Shown here one piece after another: positions 12,850-22,573 of a stretch of DNA of 51,912 bases (the first letter of the stretch is position 1; every line of letters starts with the position of its first letter). A model generated the notes under the pieces. It saw only the letters and a list, made by a program, of their open reading frames with translations, was not told the DNA's origin and did not search any database. The position numbers were made by a program, and so were the translations under genes. This DNA comes from Mycobacterium sp. (GTDB lineage: Bacteria > Actinomycetota > Actinomycetes > Mycobacteriales > Mycobacteriaceae), in assembly GCA_020438845.1 (NCBI GenBank), contig JAGQTV010000092.1, positions 1 through 51,912 of the forward strand, written 5' to 3'.

Positions 12850-13055
12850 TAGACCCTGGTGGTCAGGGCGCGACTGATGATGTTGGTCAATGCCCCGACG
12901 ATTGAATCGCCCGTGACGACGCTGTACAGGATCGCCCCGAAGGCGGCTGCGGCGATCGTGCCGATGGCGTACTCGACGGTCGACATACCGGACTCGTCGA
13001 CCGCCAACACCACCACTCGATGCTTGAACCGATGAATAAGGTTTCTGCGCAACAT
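12849..13055 (-). CDS. Flp/Tad-type prepilin (Rv3656c-like, DUF4244)
   Basis: A 68-aa major pilin-like subunit. A basic leader ends DESG, then the class III prepilin core MSTVEYAIGTIAAAAFGAIL begins, with E at +5 after the predicted cleavage and a hydrophobic assembly helix. Matches the small DUF4244 pilins found next to TadABC in actinobacteria. The predicted prepilin peptidase is not in this window. Start ATG at 13055 is preceded by GAAAGGAAAA. Confidence 0.9.
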   Translation of the reverse strand: MLRRNLIHRFKHRVVVLAVDESGMSTVEYAIGTIAAAAFGAILYSVVTGDSIVGALTNIISRALTTRV

Positions 13056-13085
13056 TTTTCCTTTCTTGAGATGGACATCCTCCAG

Positions 13086-13685
13086 TCACAGCAACACCCC
13101 GCCGAAGACTTCTCCCGCCAGACCTGCCACCACCGGAACAACTCCGAGGACGAGGAACGCGGGCAGGAAGCAGAGACCCAACGGTCCGGCGATGAGAACC
13201 CCCGCCCGGTCCGCGGCCGCGGTCGCGGCGTGCGTGGCGTCCTGCCGGGACTTTTCGGCAAGTTCAGCGATCCCCTGTGCGAGGGCACTACCCGAACAGG
13301 CCGACCGGCGGGCCAGCCGCATCAACGCCTTACACGGGGCGTCATCACGCGGGGCAGCATCACCGTCCGGCACGGACCAGGCCGTATCCGGGTCAGCCCC
13401 CAGAGCCAACAAGTCGGCGGCCCGCTGCAGCACGGAGCGCAACGCCGGTGGCGCAGCCGGCGCGGTCGCGGCAGCTGCGGCCCAGACTGCCAGCCCGGCG
13501 GACAAGCAGACCGCGAGCACGTCCAAGGTCGACGCGGTCGCAAGCGGGTCTATCGGCCTGCCTGGCCTGCGGAGGTTCGGACGGGTCTGCCTGAGGGCAC
13601 CGGCCCGTCTGCGAACCTGGACCGCTCTGGTGCTGAGGAGCAGCGCCAATGACAGCAGCAGCGCAGCCGTCTCTGCCCCCGTCAT
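13086..13685 (-). CDS. tadC: TadC-like inner-membrane platform protein (Rv3657c-like)
   Basis: A 199-aa GspF/TadC-family protein: hydrophobic N-terminus (TAALLLSLALLLS), a second membrane pair around DVLAVCLSAGLAVWAAAA, the amphipathic T2SF region, and a C-terminal segment LGLCFLPAFLVLGVVPVVAG. With TadB it forms the membrane platform driven by TadA. The ATG at 13685 overlaps the tadB stop (ATGA), so translation is coupled; the longer upstream frame is inside tadB. Confidence 0.87.
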   Translation of the reverse strand: MTGAETAALLLSLALLLSTRAVQVRRRAGALRQTRPNLRRPGRPIDPLATASTLDVLAVCLSAGLAVWAAAAATAPAAPPALRSVLQRAADLLALGADPDTAWSVPDGDAAPRDDAPCKALMRLARRSACSGSALAQGIAELAEKSRQDATHAATAAADRAGVLIAGPLGLCFLPAFLVLGVVPVVAGLAGEVFGGVLL

Positions 13686-14482
13686 CGCGCCCCCTGGTCG
13701 ATGATGCGGTCCGACCACGTCACCCCCAGGCCGATCAGGACCACCCCGACTGCCAGAATCCAACCCCCCGGACCGGCGCCGAAAAGGAATCGCAGCGGAT
13801 GCGCGCCGACGAGTTGACCAAGCAACACTCCGATCATCGGCATCCCGGCAAGGATCGCCGCGGTGGCGCGGGCTCCGGCCGAACCGGCCTCCACCCGGTC
13901 AGCGAACCGCTGGCGATCGACGATGTCGCGTTGAGCGGCCCGCATGAGCACCGAGATCGCCAAGCCGTGGTCGGCTGCCAGTTGCCAGCAGACCGCCATC
14001 CGCTCCCAGTACACCGGCACCGCCGAGTGATCGGCCATCTCGCGCAATCCCGCAGGGACATCGGCACCCAACCGCGCCCGACTCGCAACCGCGCGCAGCG
14101 ACCCTCCGACAACCCCGCCAGACTCCTCAGCCGCCACGTCAAAGGCCTGAATCGGATGCGCGCCGACCCGTAATTCACCCGCTAGAACTTCCAATGCCGC
14201 TGCGACGGCCCGACCTTCGTCGCGCTGCCGTCGTTGACGTCGTCGACGGCGCCTGCGGTCGGCCACGATTACCGCTGCTGCCCCACCGGCGAGGGCCGCC
14301 CCGGATGAGGCAAGACCTGTGACCGCCAGCCCGGCCACCACAGCGGCCACGACGCTGCCTGCCAACGGGCGCCCCCCGATCCGCAAACGTGGTTCCTGCG
14401 GCGATAATCCACGACGGGGAGACGCCGGCGCCAGGAGCGCGGCACCCCCCAACAGGACTGCGGCAAGAGCCGTGGTCGTCAT
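13682..14482 (-). CDS. tadB: TadB-like inner-membrane platform protein (Rv3658c-like)
   Basis: A 266-aa T2SF-domain protein, the same length as M. tuberculosis Rv3658c. N-terminal hydrophobic segments (ALAAVLLGGAALLAP; GSVVAAVVAGLAVTGL) precede a basic RRRRRRQRRQR patch, the cytoplasmic T2SF domain, and two C-terminal membrane helices ending DRIIDQGAR. Start ATG at 14482 overlaps the tadA stop by 4 bases. Confidence 0.88.
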   Translation of the reverse strand: MTTTALAAVLLGGAALLAPASPRRGLSPQEPRLRIGGRPLAGSVVAAVVAGLAVTGLASSGAALAGGAAAVIVADRRRRRRRQRRQRDEGRAVAAALEVLAGELRVGAHPIQAFDVAAEESGGVVGGSLRAVASRARLGADVPAGLREMADHSAVPVYWERMAVCWQLAADHGLAISVLMRAAQRDIVDRQRFADRVEAGSAGARATAAILAGMPMIGVLLGQLVGAHPLRFLFGAGPGGWILAVGVVLIGLGVTWSDRIIDQGAR

Positions 14483-15642
14483 CTGCCACTCCGCTCGGCG
14501 ATGATCCGCTGCAGAGCTTCGACGCCCGGCTGCAAGCCCCGCTCGGCATGCCAGACCGGCGCGACACACACCACTCCGCCGCGGTCCTGGCGCAATATCG
14601 CAATCTCGGAAACGCGGCGTCCGCACGGTCCCCGACTGACGTGCACCACAACCTGGACAGCGGCAGCCAGCTGGCTGTGCAGCGCGGCGCGGTCCAACCC
14701 ACCGAGTGCTGCCAGCGCCTCCATTCGGGCGGGGACCTGCGCCGGGCTGTTGGCGTGCACCGTTCCCGCCCCGCCATCGTGCCCGGTGTTCAGCGCCGCC
14801 AAAAGATCCACGACCTCGCCCCCGCGCACCTCCCCGACCACGATGCGATCGGGGCGCATCCGCAATGCTTGCCGCACCAGTTGACGCAGCGTAATCTCGC
14901 CCGCCCCTTCGACATTGGCGCTTCGAGCAATCAACCGGACCACATGTGGATGATGCGGTGACAGTTCTGGGGCATCTTCCACGCAGATGATCCGCTCATG
15001 CCCGGCAACGGCGCCCAGAATCGCCGCGAGCAACGTCGTCTTTCCGGCCCCGGTGCCGCCGGACACCAGGAACGCCAATCGAGCCGCAATGATGTCGTCC
15101 AGTAGCTTCCCGGCTTCCGCCGGTATCGACCCACTTGCTCTCAACGCCTCGAGGTTCTCGGCGGCAGGGCGCAATACGCGCAACGATAGGCAGGTACCGC
15201 CGACGGCAACGGGCGGTAGGACGGCATGCAGTCGAACCGCGAAGCGTCCGGAACCGACGCCGTCGAGATGCCCGTCGACCCACGGCTGCGCTTCGTCGAG
15301 ACGGCGACCGGCAGCTACCGCCAAGCGCTGGGCTAGCCGGCGCACCGCAGCCTCGTCCGCAAAGCGGATGCCGCTGCGCTGCAATCCATTCCCGCTATCG
15401 AGCCAGACTTCGTCGGGAGCGGTCACCAAGACGTCGGTAGCGCCCTCCGCGCGAAGCAATGGCTCCAGAACCCCGGCTCCGGTGAGTTCGGTCTCCAGAG
15501 TCCGCAGACTGCTCAAGACCTCGGTGTCACCCAGCACCCCACCCGATTCGGCACGGATGGCAGCCGCTACGACGTTCGGCCGCAATGGGCTCGACTCAGC
15601 CGCCAACCGTTCCCGGACACGGTCGATCAACGAATCGCTCAC
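14479..15642 (-). CDS. tadA: TadA/CpaF-type secretion ATPase (Rv3659c-like)
   Basis: A 387-aa GspE-family ATPase that powers Tad/Flp pilus assembly. It has the N-terminal domain with DVLVTAPDEVWLD, Walker A SGGTGAGKTTLL near residue 195, the Asp box CVEDAPEL, and a Walker B-like MRPDRIVVGEVRGGE followed by the His box NTGHDGGAGTVHANS. The GTG start at 15642 overlaps the stop of the upstream Ssd gene (GTGA). Confidence 0.93.
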   Translation of the reverse strand: MSDSLIDRVRERLAAESSPLRPNVVAAAIRAESGGVLGDTEVLSSLRTLETELTGAGVLEPLLRAEGATDVLVTAPDEVWLDSGNGLQRSGIRFADEAAVRRLAQRLAVAAGRRLDEAQPWVDGHLDGVGSGRFAVRLHAVLPPVAVGGTCLSLRVLRPAAENLEALRASGSIPAEAGKLLDDIIAARLAFLVSGGTGAGKTTLLAAILGAVAGHERIICVEDAPELSPHHPHVVRLIARSANVEGAGEITLRQLVRQALRMRPDRIVVGEVRGGEVVDLLAALNTGHDGGAGTVHANSPAQVPARMEALAALGGLDRAALHSQLAAAVQVVVHVSRGPCGRRVSEIAILRQDRGGVVCVAPVWHAERGLQPGVEALQRIIAERSGR

Positions 15643-16718
15643 GCGGCAAGCACCCCACCACGCTGGTCGAGCACCGAAAGCACGGTCCGCGCAGCTGCCC
15701 CGAGAGGTGACCGGCGCCGCAGTCGCAACCCACCCTGCTCAAGGCGCTGGTCCAGGAATGGCTCCGGACGCATTGCCGCCAACAGTGGCGCCGACACAGC
15801 GTCGGCGACCTCCGCAGCACGCAGGCCTCCCGGCGCCGGACCCCGTACCACCAACCCCAAATGTGGGTTGCTGACGCGCACGACGCCCACCGTCGCGGCT
15901 GTCGCGGCTATGCCGCGGACGTCGCAGCTGGTCACGACAACCACCAGATCAGCCGACTCCAGGATTGCTGTGTCGGCCGGACCGAGAAGCCTCGGCACAT
16001 CACAGATCACCGTCGATCCCCCACGGCGTCCGGCATCGACGACCGCGGCCGCGGCACCGGCGTCAATGTCGCAATAGACGCGGGTCGCGGAAAGCACTGT
16101 CACCCCGTTGCAGCGCGGTAACGCGTCGCGGACAGCCGTCCAATTCAGCCGCCCGGCCCGCACACTGAGATCCGGCCAACGCAGTCCCGGTGCCGACTCC
16201 CCACCCATCAGCAAGTCGATGCCGCCACCGCACCCGTCAAGATCGACCAACAGAGCCTCGCCTGCACACTGGGCCAAGGCAGCGGCGAACACTGATGCCC
16301 CGCCGCCGCCGCGACCGCCGGTCACGGCGATCAACGGCCCGGTACGGCAAGAGCGGCGGCCCTGGTCATGAGCCTCGAACGACTCCGCCAACTCTGACAA
16401 CAGGCGCACCAAATCCGCCTCCTGACCTGGTAATGAACACACCGCTTGAGCACCGACATCGAGTGCGGCCGACCACAACTCCGAAACGAGTTCTCCCGAG
16501 CTCACCAGGACGACACCGTCGCGGCGCGGCACGCCGGCGCTCACGCATTGACGGGCAGCGTCCAGGTCGAGGATCACCGCGGCCGCAGCAACCCAGCTCT
16601 GTCGGCTCGGATGGCTCGCGCGCACAACGGCCAGTCCGGCCGCCGCTGCGGTGCGCTCAGCGCTCTCGGCCAGCTCGGAATTGCCGAGAAGGGTCAGCGC
16701 CGGCGGTCCAGATGTCAC
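15639..16718 (-). CDS. ssd: CpaE/MinD-like protein, septum-site determining Ssd (Rv3660c-like)
   Basis: First gene of the Tad operon, 359 aa. A receiver-like N-terminal region is followed by a MinD/ParA-type nucleotide fold with deviant Walker A VTGGRGGGGASVFAAALAQ and LLVDLDGCGGG as the second aspartate motif. CpaE-like members of this neighbourhood locate the Tad machine; M. tuberculosis Ssd (Rv3660c) is reported to affect septum formation. The usual Walker A lysine is missing, which fits the Ssd group. Confidence 0.85.
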   Translation of the reverse strand: MTSGPPALTLLGNSELAESAERTAAAAGLAVVRASHPSRQSWVAAAAVILDLDAARQCVSAGVPRRDGVVLVSSGELVSELWSAALDVGAQAVCSLPGQEADLVRLLSELAESFEAHDQGRRSCRTGPLIAVTGGRGGGGASVFAAALAQCAGEALLVDLDGCGGGIDLLMGGESAPGLRWPDLSVRAGRLNWTAVRDALPRCNGVTVLSATRVYCDIDAGAAAAVVDAGRRGGSTVICDVPRLLGPADTAILESADLVVVVTSCDVRGIAATAATVGVVRVSNPHLGLVVRGPAPGGLRAAEVADAVSAPLLAAMRPEPFLDQRLEQGGLRLRRRSPLGAAARTVLSVLDQRGGVLAA

Positions 16719-16805
16719 GCGACTACAGTCGCCCCTGCCCGACCTCGCCTCCAGTCACAGAATCCCAACCTGGGGATGCAGGTGAATCTGTGGATAAGAG
16801 GCGCT

Positions 16806-16903
16806 AGATAAAGGACGACCCTCGCCAGGGGGGGAGGAGGCGAGGGTCGTCGTGCATGAGCCCCGGGGGGTCGGGCTGATGCACACTCGGCGTAGGCCAA
16901 GCG
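16806..16903 (-). ncRNA. 6C small RNA (B11-like)
   Basis: On the minus strand two adjacent hairpins carry C-rich loops. The first (16884-16852) pairs GTGCATCAGCCC with GGGCTCATGCAC around GACCCCCCG. The second (16850-16815) pairs ACGACCCTCGCC with GGCGAGGGTCGT around a loop with seven consecutive C, and is followed by CCTTTATC. This is the layout of the actinobacterial 6C RNA, and in M. tuberculosis 6C/B11 lies at the same spot next to Rv3660c. 6C acts through its C-rich loops on G-rich mRNA regions. Ends are estimated from the promoter and the tail. Confidence 0.88.
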
Positions 16904-16909
16904 AGGACA

Positions 16910-16915
16910 ACTATA
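16910..16915 (-). promoter_or_regulatory. -10 element for the 6C RNA
   Basis: TATAGT on the minus strand, seven bases before the proposed 5' end of the 6C RNA. A weak -35 candidate (TTGCGC) lies about 19 bases further upstream. Position is consistent with a vegetative sigma factor promoter. Confidence 0.55.
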
Positions 16916-16919
16916 CACA

Positions 16920-17318
16920 CGATGCCGCCTGCGCGCGCAAGTTACTCGCCCGCGGTTTCCGGGTGCCGTTATTCGAGATATTTCACCTCTCGCAAGCACG
17001 GGACCCGGAGTCGGGTTGATCGCCAAAAATCGAGTATTTACAAAACAATTGCATTGAAACCCTTGCTGTGGCCACCGCCGCGTAGTAAAAAGGAACCACG
17101 GACGCCCAGTAAGGCCAAGGTGGTACCGGAAGAGAAGGTTTCACCTCCCGAACTGAGCGGCCCAGCACGGTTTCCGGAACCCACGCGGAGCACGCCGCGA
17201 ATGGCAGAAGTGTTGCGGGCCTGCGGGATTGCGGCAGCGAACTTGTTCGTCGCGCGTAGTACCGCCGAGGCCGACCCAGCAACCTTTACAGCACGCTTGG
17301 TAACCGAGTAACCGTGCT
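16920..17318. other. stretch without a supported gene between the 6C RNA and a hairpin
   Basis: In M. tuberculosis a HAD-type phosphatase gene (Rv3661) occupies this place, but no such motif is found here. A plus-strand frame (16922-17311) ends just before the hairpin at 17319 and its last 70 residues are not badly composed (VEED-free, ending FTARLVTE), but it lacks a ribosome binding site and domain. The AT-richer segment at 17020-17060 could be promoter DNA. Confidence 0.35.
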
Positions 17319-17359
17319 AGCGGGCGGCGAGCCGAACTCGATTCGGAGCGCCGCCCGCT
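17319..17359. terminator. strong hairpin, possible bidirectional terminator
   Basis: AGCGGGCGGCG (17319-17329) pairs exactly with CGCCGCCCGCT (17349-17359), and the loop contains a second CCGAA/TTCGG pair. It lies 45 bases after the stop of the minus-strand gene at 17404. There is no long T run, so termination is inferred from stem strength. Confidence 0.5.
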
Positions 17360-17403
17360 TCGTGTTCAAGGCGTTTCTTCGCCCTCGGGGATTCCCCTCC
17401 GAT

Positions 17404-18174
17404 CTACTTCGCGACAGATTCGGCAATCGACATCGCTTCTCGCGCACCGTCTTCCAATGCTCGGCAGCACAGCAGGAGCCAACGAGCGACACCCTCTTGG
17501 GTACCTCTGCCGAACTCCACGGCGCTGGCGCGGTATTCGTCCGCCCGGCGCAGCCAATACACCTCCGGGACGCCCAAACCGTGTGGGTCCAAACCGGTAC
17601 TCATCGTGACCAAACGCGAAATCGACCTTGCAACAACACCATCGGCACTACCGAAGGGCGCCAGGTTGAGCAGCTCGCCGTGGGCGACACCCGCCAACAC
17701 GGGCGCGGGGACCGCGCTGCCCCCGCTAACCAAGCCCGTCAACAACGACAAACGACCGGAAACCTGGGTGTCGTGACGCGGTCGTCCCAGCCGGCTCTCG
17801 TCGACCAGGTCCGCGGCTGCCAGCGCATGCAGCCGGGCCAGCGCCTGAAGCGGGGCGCGTTGCCACACCCCGACCAGTGCGGTGGCGCCGCCCTCCATGG
17901 ATTGACCGACTCGCAGGGCCCCGGCCAGTACCGGGTCATCGGAAACGGCGTCGAGTTGCATGCCACCGCCGTCGAGTGCGGCTGAGCACCGCGCACCCCG
18001 AACCGTCGATTCGGCCGCAGTGACCGGCCAGTTGCGCAGGTTGGTCCGGTGTCGATGCGCCTTACCCAACGCAGCGCGGGCCGCCTCTGCCGCCTCGGAC
18101 ACACCAGGCAGCGCGAGTAACGGTGCCAGCGGGTCACGACCGTCGTCGAGAACTCGGGGCCCGATGGTGCTCAC
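17404..18174 (-). CDS. Rv3662c-like protein with degenerate Fic-like fold
   Basis: A 256-aa protein, the length of M. tuberculosis Rv3662c. The middle segment HGELLNLAPFGSADGVVAR lines up with the Fic core H-x-F-x-D/E-G-N-G-R-x-x-R, but the catalytic His, Asn and first Arg are absent (A, V substitutions). An upstream ARCSAALDGG resembles the conserved N-terminal S-S-x-I-E-G helix of Fic proteins. It is therefore likely a non-catalytic relative of AMP-transferases; the family link is my inference. It is divergent from acs with about 70 bases between the starts. Confidence 0.7.
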   Translation of the reverse strand: MSTIGPRVLDDGRDPLAPLLALPGVSEAAEAARAALGKAHRHRTNLRNWPVTAAESTVRGARCSAALDGGGMQLDAVSDDPVLAGALRVGQSMEGGATALVGVWQRAPLQALARLHALAAADLVDESRLGRPRHDTQVSGRLSLLTGLVSGGSAVPAPVLAGVAHGELLNLAPFGSADGVVARSISRLVTMSTGLDPHGLGVPEVYWLRRADEYRASAVEFGRGTQEGVARWLLLCCRALEDGAREAMSIAESVAK

Positions 18175-18242
18175 GGTCGGTCACGCTATCGTCGGGCAGC
18201 CATGGCTCCACGGGAGGGGCGGGCAGTGGATACCCTCAAACC

Positions 18243-20207
<1,965 letters not shown>

Positions 20208-20212
20208 CCCTC

Positions 20213-20926
20213 TTAAGCCACGGCGGGGGCCGGCCCGGCGGTGGGAACGAACCCGGCGCCGGGACGGTCCTTGGCGGCCAGGTCCGCCAAGATCGAGTTC
20301 ATCGACATCGTCACCGCCGGGGTGTGCAGCGGGATGTATTTGATGACGCAGGTAGGCAGGCCATCGGTGAAGGCGCCGTGGATCATGCCCACCAGTTTGT
20401 TGTTGACCGTGACCGGTGCGCCAGAGTCACCCGGTCGGCCGCAAACCTGGTTGACGATGGTGCCCGGCTCCTCGCCCGGACCCCAGGTCACACCGCAGGA
20501 GTAACCCGTCGTCCGTCCCAGTTTGCAGGCCACGTCGCCGAACGCGGGATCCGGACCGAGTCCGTCGATGGCGAAACCACCCCAGTTGGCCACCGGCTGC
20601 ACCTTGGCCGGGTCGAATTTGATGACCGCGTAGTCCAGACCGTCGTTACCCGCCACCATGGTGCCCAGCACCCCGGCGGCCGGCGCCGACTCAGAGGCAA
20701 CCTGGGCTCCCGGCCCGCCGCAGTGGGCCGAGGTGAAGCCGATCAAGGCCCCGGTCTTGTCGGTGCCGATGGACGTCAAAGTGCAGTAGATGTCGCCGTC
20801 GATCACGATTCCGGCTCCGCCCCCGAGAGGAGCCTTGGCGTCGGCACCCGCATGGGCCGGGACGACCAGCATCGCGCCCAGTGCCGCGGCGGCCACGCCC
20901 GCCGCCTGCCGCATCCGTCGCCTCAT
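20213..20926 (-). CDS. secreted trypsin-like serine protease (Rv3668c-like)
   Basis: A 237-aa exported protease. An arginine-rich N-terminus and hydrophobic AAGVAAAALGAMLVV ending AHA-GADA form a signal peptide. The triad is visible: His in FTSAHCGG, Asp in NDGLDYAVIKF, Ser in GRPGDSGAPV. Cysteine pairs (YCTL/AHC; SCGV/VCGR) suggest disulfides, as in chymotrypsin-fold actinobacterial proteases. It is convergent with acs, the stops 5 bases apart. Substrate unknown. Confidence 0.9.
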   Translation of the reverse strand: MRRRMRQAAGVAAAALGAMLVVPAHAGADAKAPLGGGAGIVIDGDIYCTLTSIGTDKTGALIGFTSAHCGGPGAQVASESAPAAGVLGTMVAGNDGLDYAVIKFDPAKVQPVANWGGFAIDGLGPDPAFGDVACKLGRTTGYSCGVTWGPGEEPGTIVNQVCGRPGDSGAPVTVNNKLVGMIHGAFTDGLPTCVIKYIPLHTPAVTMSMNSILADLAAKDRPGAGFVPTAGPAPAVA

Positions 20927-21070
20927 TGCCTACCTCCATCGTGACCGCCCCGACCCTTCAGTGTACTTGTGTCACATCAGCAACATGCGTAACACCGCCG
21001 CAGGCGCCCCGCCAACGCACCCGGCATGGCAACATGAACCGCTAACGACACCGACCGTGGGAGGACAGCC

Positions 21071-21574
21071 GTGAGCATGCGGGATCACAAGAACGGGGTA
21101 CCCACATCGGTGACCTCGATTCCGTTGGTGGACACCGACGCGATGCCGCCCAACCCCTCCATCGGAGACTTGGTGAAGGACGCGACCGCCCAGGTGTCGA
21201 CGTTGGTGCGCGCCGAGGTCGAACTGGCCAAGTCCGAGATCACCCGCGACGTCAAGAAGGGTCTCACCGGCAGCGTTTTCTTCATCCTGGCGCTCGTCGT
21301 GCTGCTGTACTCGACGTTCTTCATGTTCTTCTTCCTGGCCGAACTGCTGGCCAACTGGATGCCTCGATGGGCCGCCTTCCTCATCGTGTTCATCCTCATG
21401 CTCGTCATGACGGCGGCATTCGGCCTGCTCGGCTACCTCAAAGTCCGCAAGATCCGCGGGCCGCAAGAGACGATCGCCTCGGTCAAGGAGACCACCGCCG
21501 CCCTGACCCCGGCCCCCTACCGGTCGCCCACCGCGGTGCCCGCAGTCCAGGCGCCGGACCAGACGCCGGCCTGA
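21071..21574 (+). CDS. membrane protein of the actinobacterial holin-like/DUF1469 type (Rv3669-like)
   Basis: A 167-aa protein with a cytoplasmic helical region (LVKDATAQVSTLVRAEVELAKSEI), two membrane helices (SVFFILALVVLLYSTFFMFFFLAELL-like stretch and AAFLIVFILMLVMTAAFGLLGYL) and a proline-rich tail. This is the phage-holin superfamily 3 pattern common in actinobacterial chromosomes; it need not be a lytic holin. The GTG start follows GGAGGACAGCC. It precedes ephE by 36 bases, likely an operon. Confidence 0.85.
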   Translation: MSMRDHKNGVPTSVTSIPLVDTDAMPPNPSIGDLVKDATAQVSTLVRAEVELAKSEITRDVKKGLTGSVFFILALVVLLYSTFFMFFFLAELLANWMPRWAAFLIVFILMLVMTAAFGLLGYLKVRKIRGPQETIASVKETTAALTPAPYRSPTAVPAVQAPDQTPA

Positions 21575-21610
21575 CAAGCCCGGCCCGATAACCCTGTCGG
21601 CGTACGGCGG

Positions 21611-22564
21611 ATGAACCAGCCGGACCCCTCGGTCACCCGTATCCCGGGTCCGTGGCGCCATCACGAAGTCCACGCCAACGGAATCCGGTTCCACTGCGTC
21701 GAAGCGGTTCCAGACCCCGACGACGACACCCCGGCCACAACGCGCCCACTAGTGATCCTGATGCATGGGTTCGGCTCGTTCTGGTGGTCGTGGCGTCATC
21801 AGTTACGGGATCTGCCGACCATGTCGGGAGCGCGGTTGGTTGCGGTCGATCTGCGTGGGTACGGGGGCAGCGACAAACCGCCGCGAGGCTACGACGGCTG
21901 GACACTGGCCGGGGACACCGCGGGGCTGGTCCGAGCCCTCGGCCACGGCTCGGCCACCTTGGTGGGTCACGCTGACGGCGGCCTGGTGTGCTGGGCTACC
22001 GCCGTGCTGCATTCCCGAGTGGTGCGGGCCGTCGGATTGGTGAGCTCACCGCATCCAGCGGCTCTGCGCACGTCGGCTCTTGCAGACTCCCAGCAGCGCA
22101 AGGCACTGTTGCCCACGCTGCTGGGCTATCAGGTGCCACGGTGGCCGGAGCACCTGCTCACCCGGCACGACGCCGAGGAACTGGAGTACCTGGTTCGCAG
22201 CCGGGCATCGGCGCAATGGCAGGTGTCCCAGGATTTCGCCGAGACCATTCCGCAGCTGCGCCGCGCCATTCAGATCCCGTCGGCCGCCCATTCTGCCCTG
22301 GAATACCAGCGTTGGGCGGTACGCAGCCAGTTACGCGCCGAAGGCAGACGCTTCATGAAATTGATGAAACCGCCGCTGGAGATCCCCCTACTGCACCTTC
22401 GCGGTGACGCCGACCCCTACGTCCTGGCCGATCCGGTAGAACGCACCCGGCGGTACGCCCCTCAGGGCAGTTTCGTCGGCATCCCCGGTGCGGGCCATTA
22501 CGCCCACGAGGAGGCACCCAGCGAAGTCAACGACCACCTGCAGCGCTTCCTGGCCGAGATCTGA
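21611..22564 (+). CDS. ephE: epoxide hydrolase-like alpha/beta hydrolase
   Basis: A 317-aa alpha/beta hydrolase. Oxyanion motif LMHGFGSFWWSW, nucleophile elbow VGHADGG with Asp as in epoxide hydrolases, acid in RGDADPYV, and His in GAGHYAHEE. It probably opens epoxides of lipid-type substrates; position after the Rv3669 homologue matches M. tuberculosis ephE (Rv3670). It ends 9 bases before the convergent marP stop. Confidence 0.88.
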   Translation: MNQPDPSVTRIPGPWRHHEVHANGIRFHCVEAVPDPDDDTPATTRPLVILMHGFGSFWWSWRHQLRDLPTMSGARLVAVDLRGYGGSDKPPRGYDGWTLAGDTAGLVRALGHGSATLVGHADGGLVCWATAVLHSRVVRAVGLVSSPHPAALRTSALADSQQRKALLPTLLGYQVPRWPEHLLTRHDAEELEYLVRSRASAQWQVSQDFAETIPQLRRAIQIPSAAHSALEYQRWAVRSQLRAEGRRFMKLMKPPLEIPLLHLRGDADPYVLADPVERTRRYAPQGSFVGIPGAGHYAHEEAPSEVNDHLQRFLAEI

Positions 22565-22573
22565 GCGTTCCGG

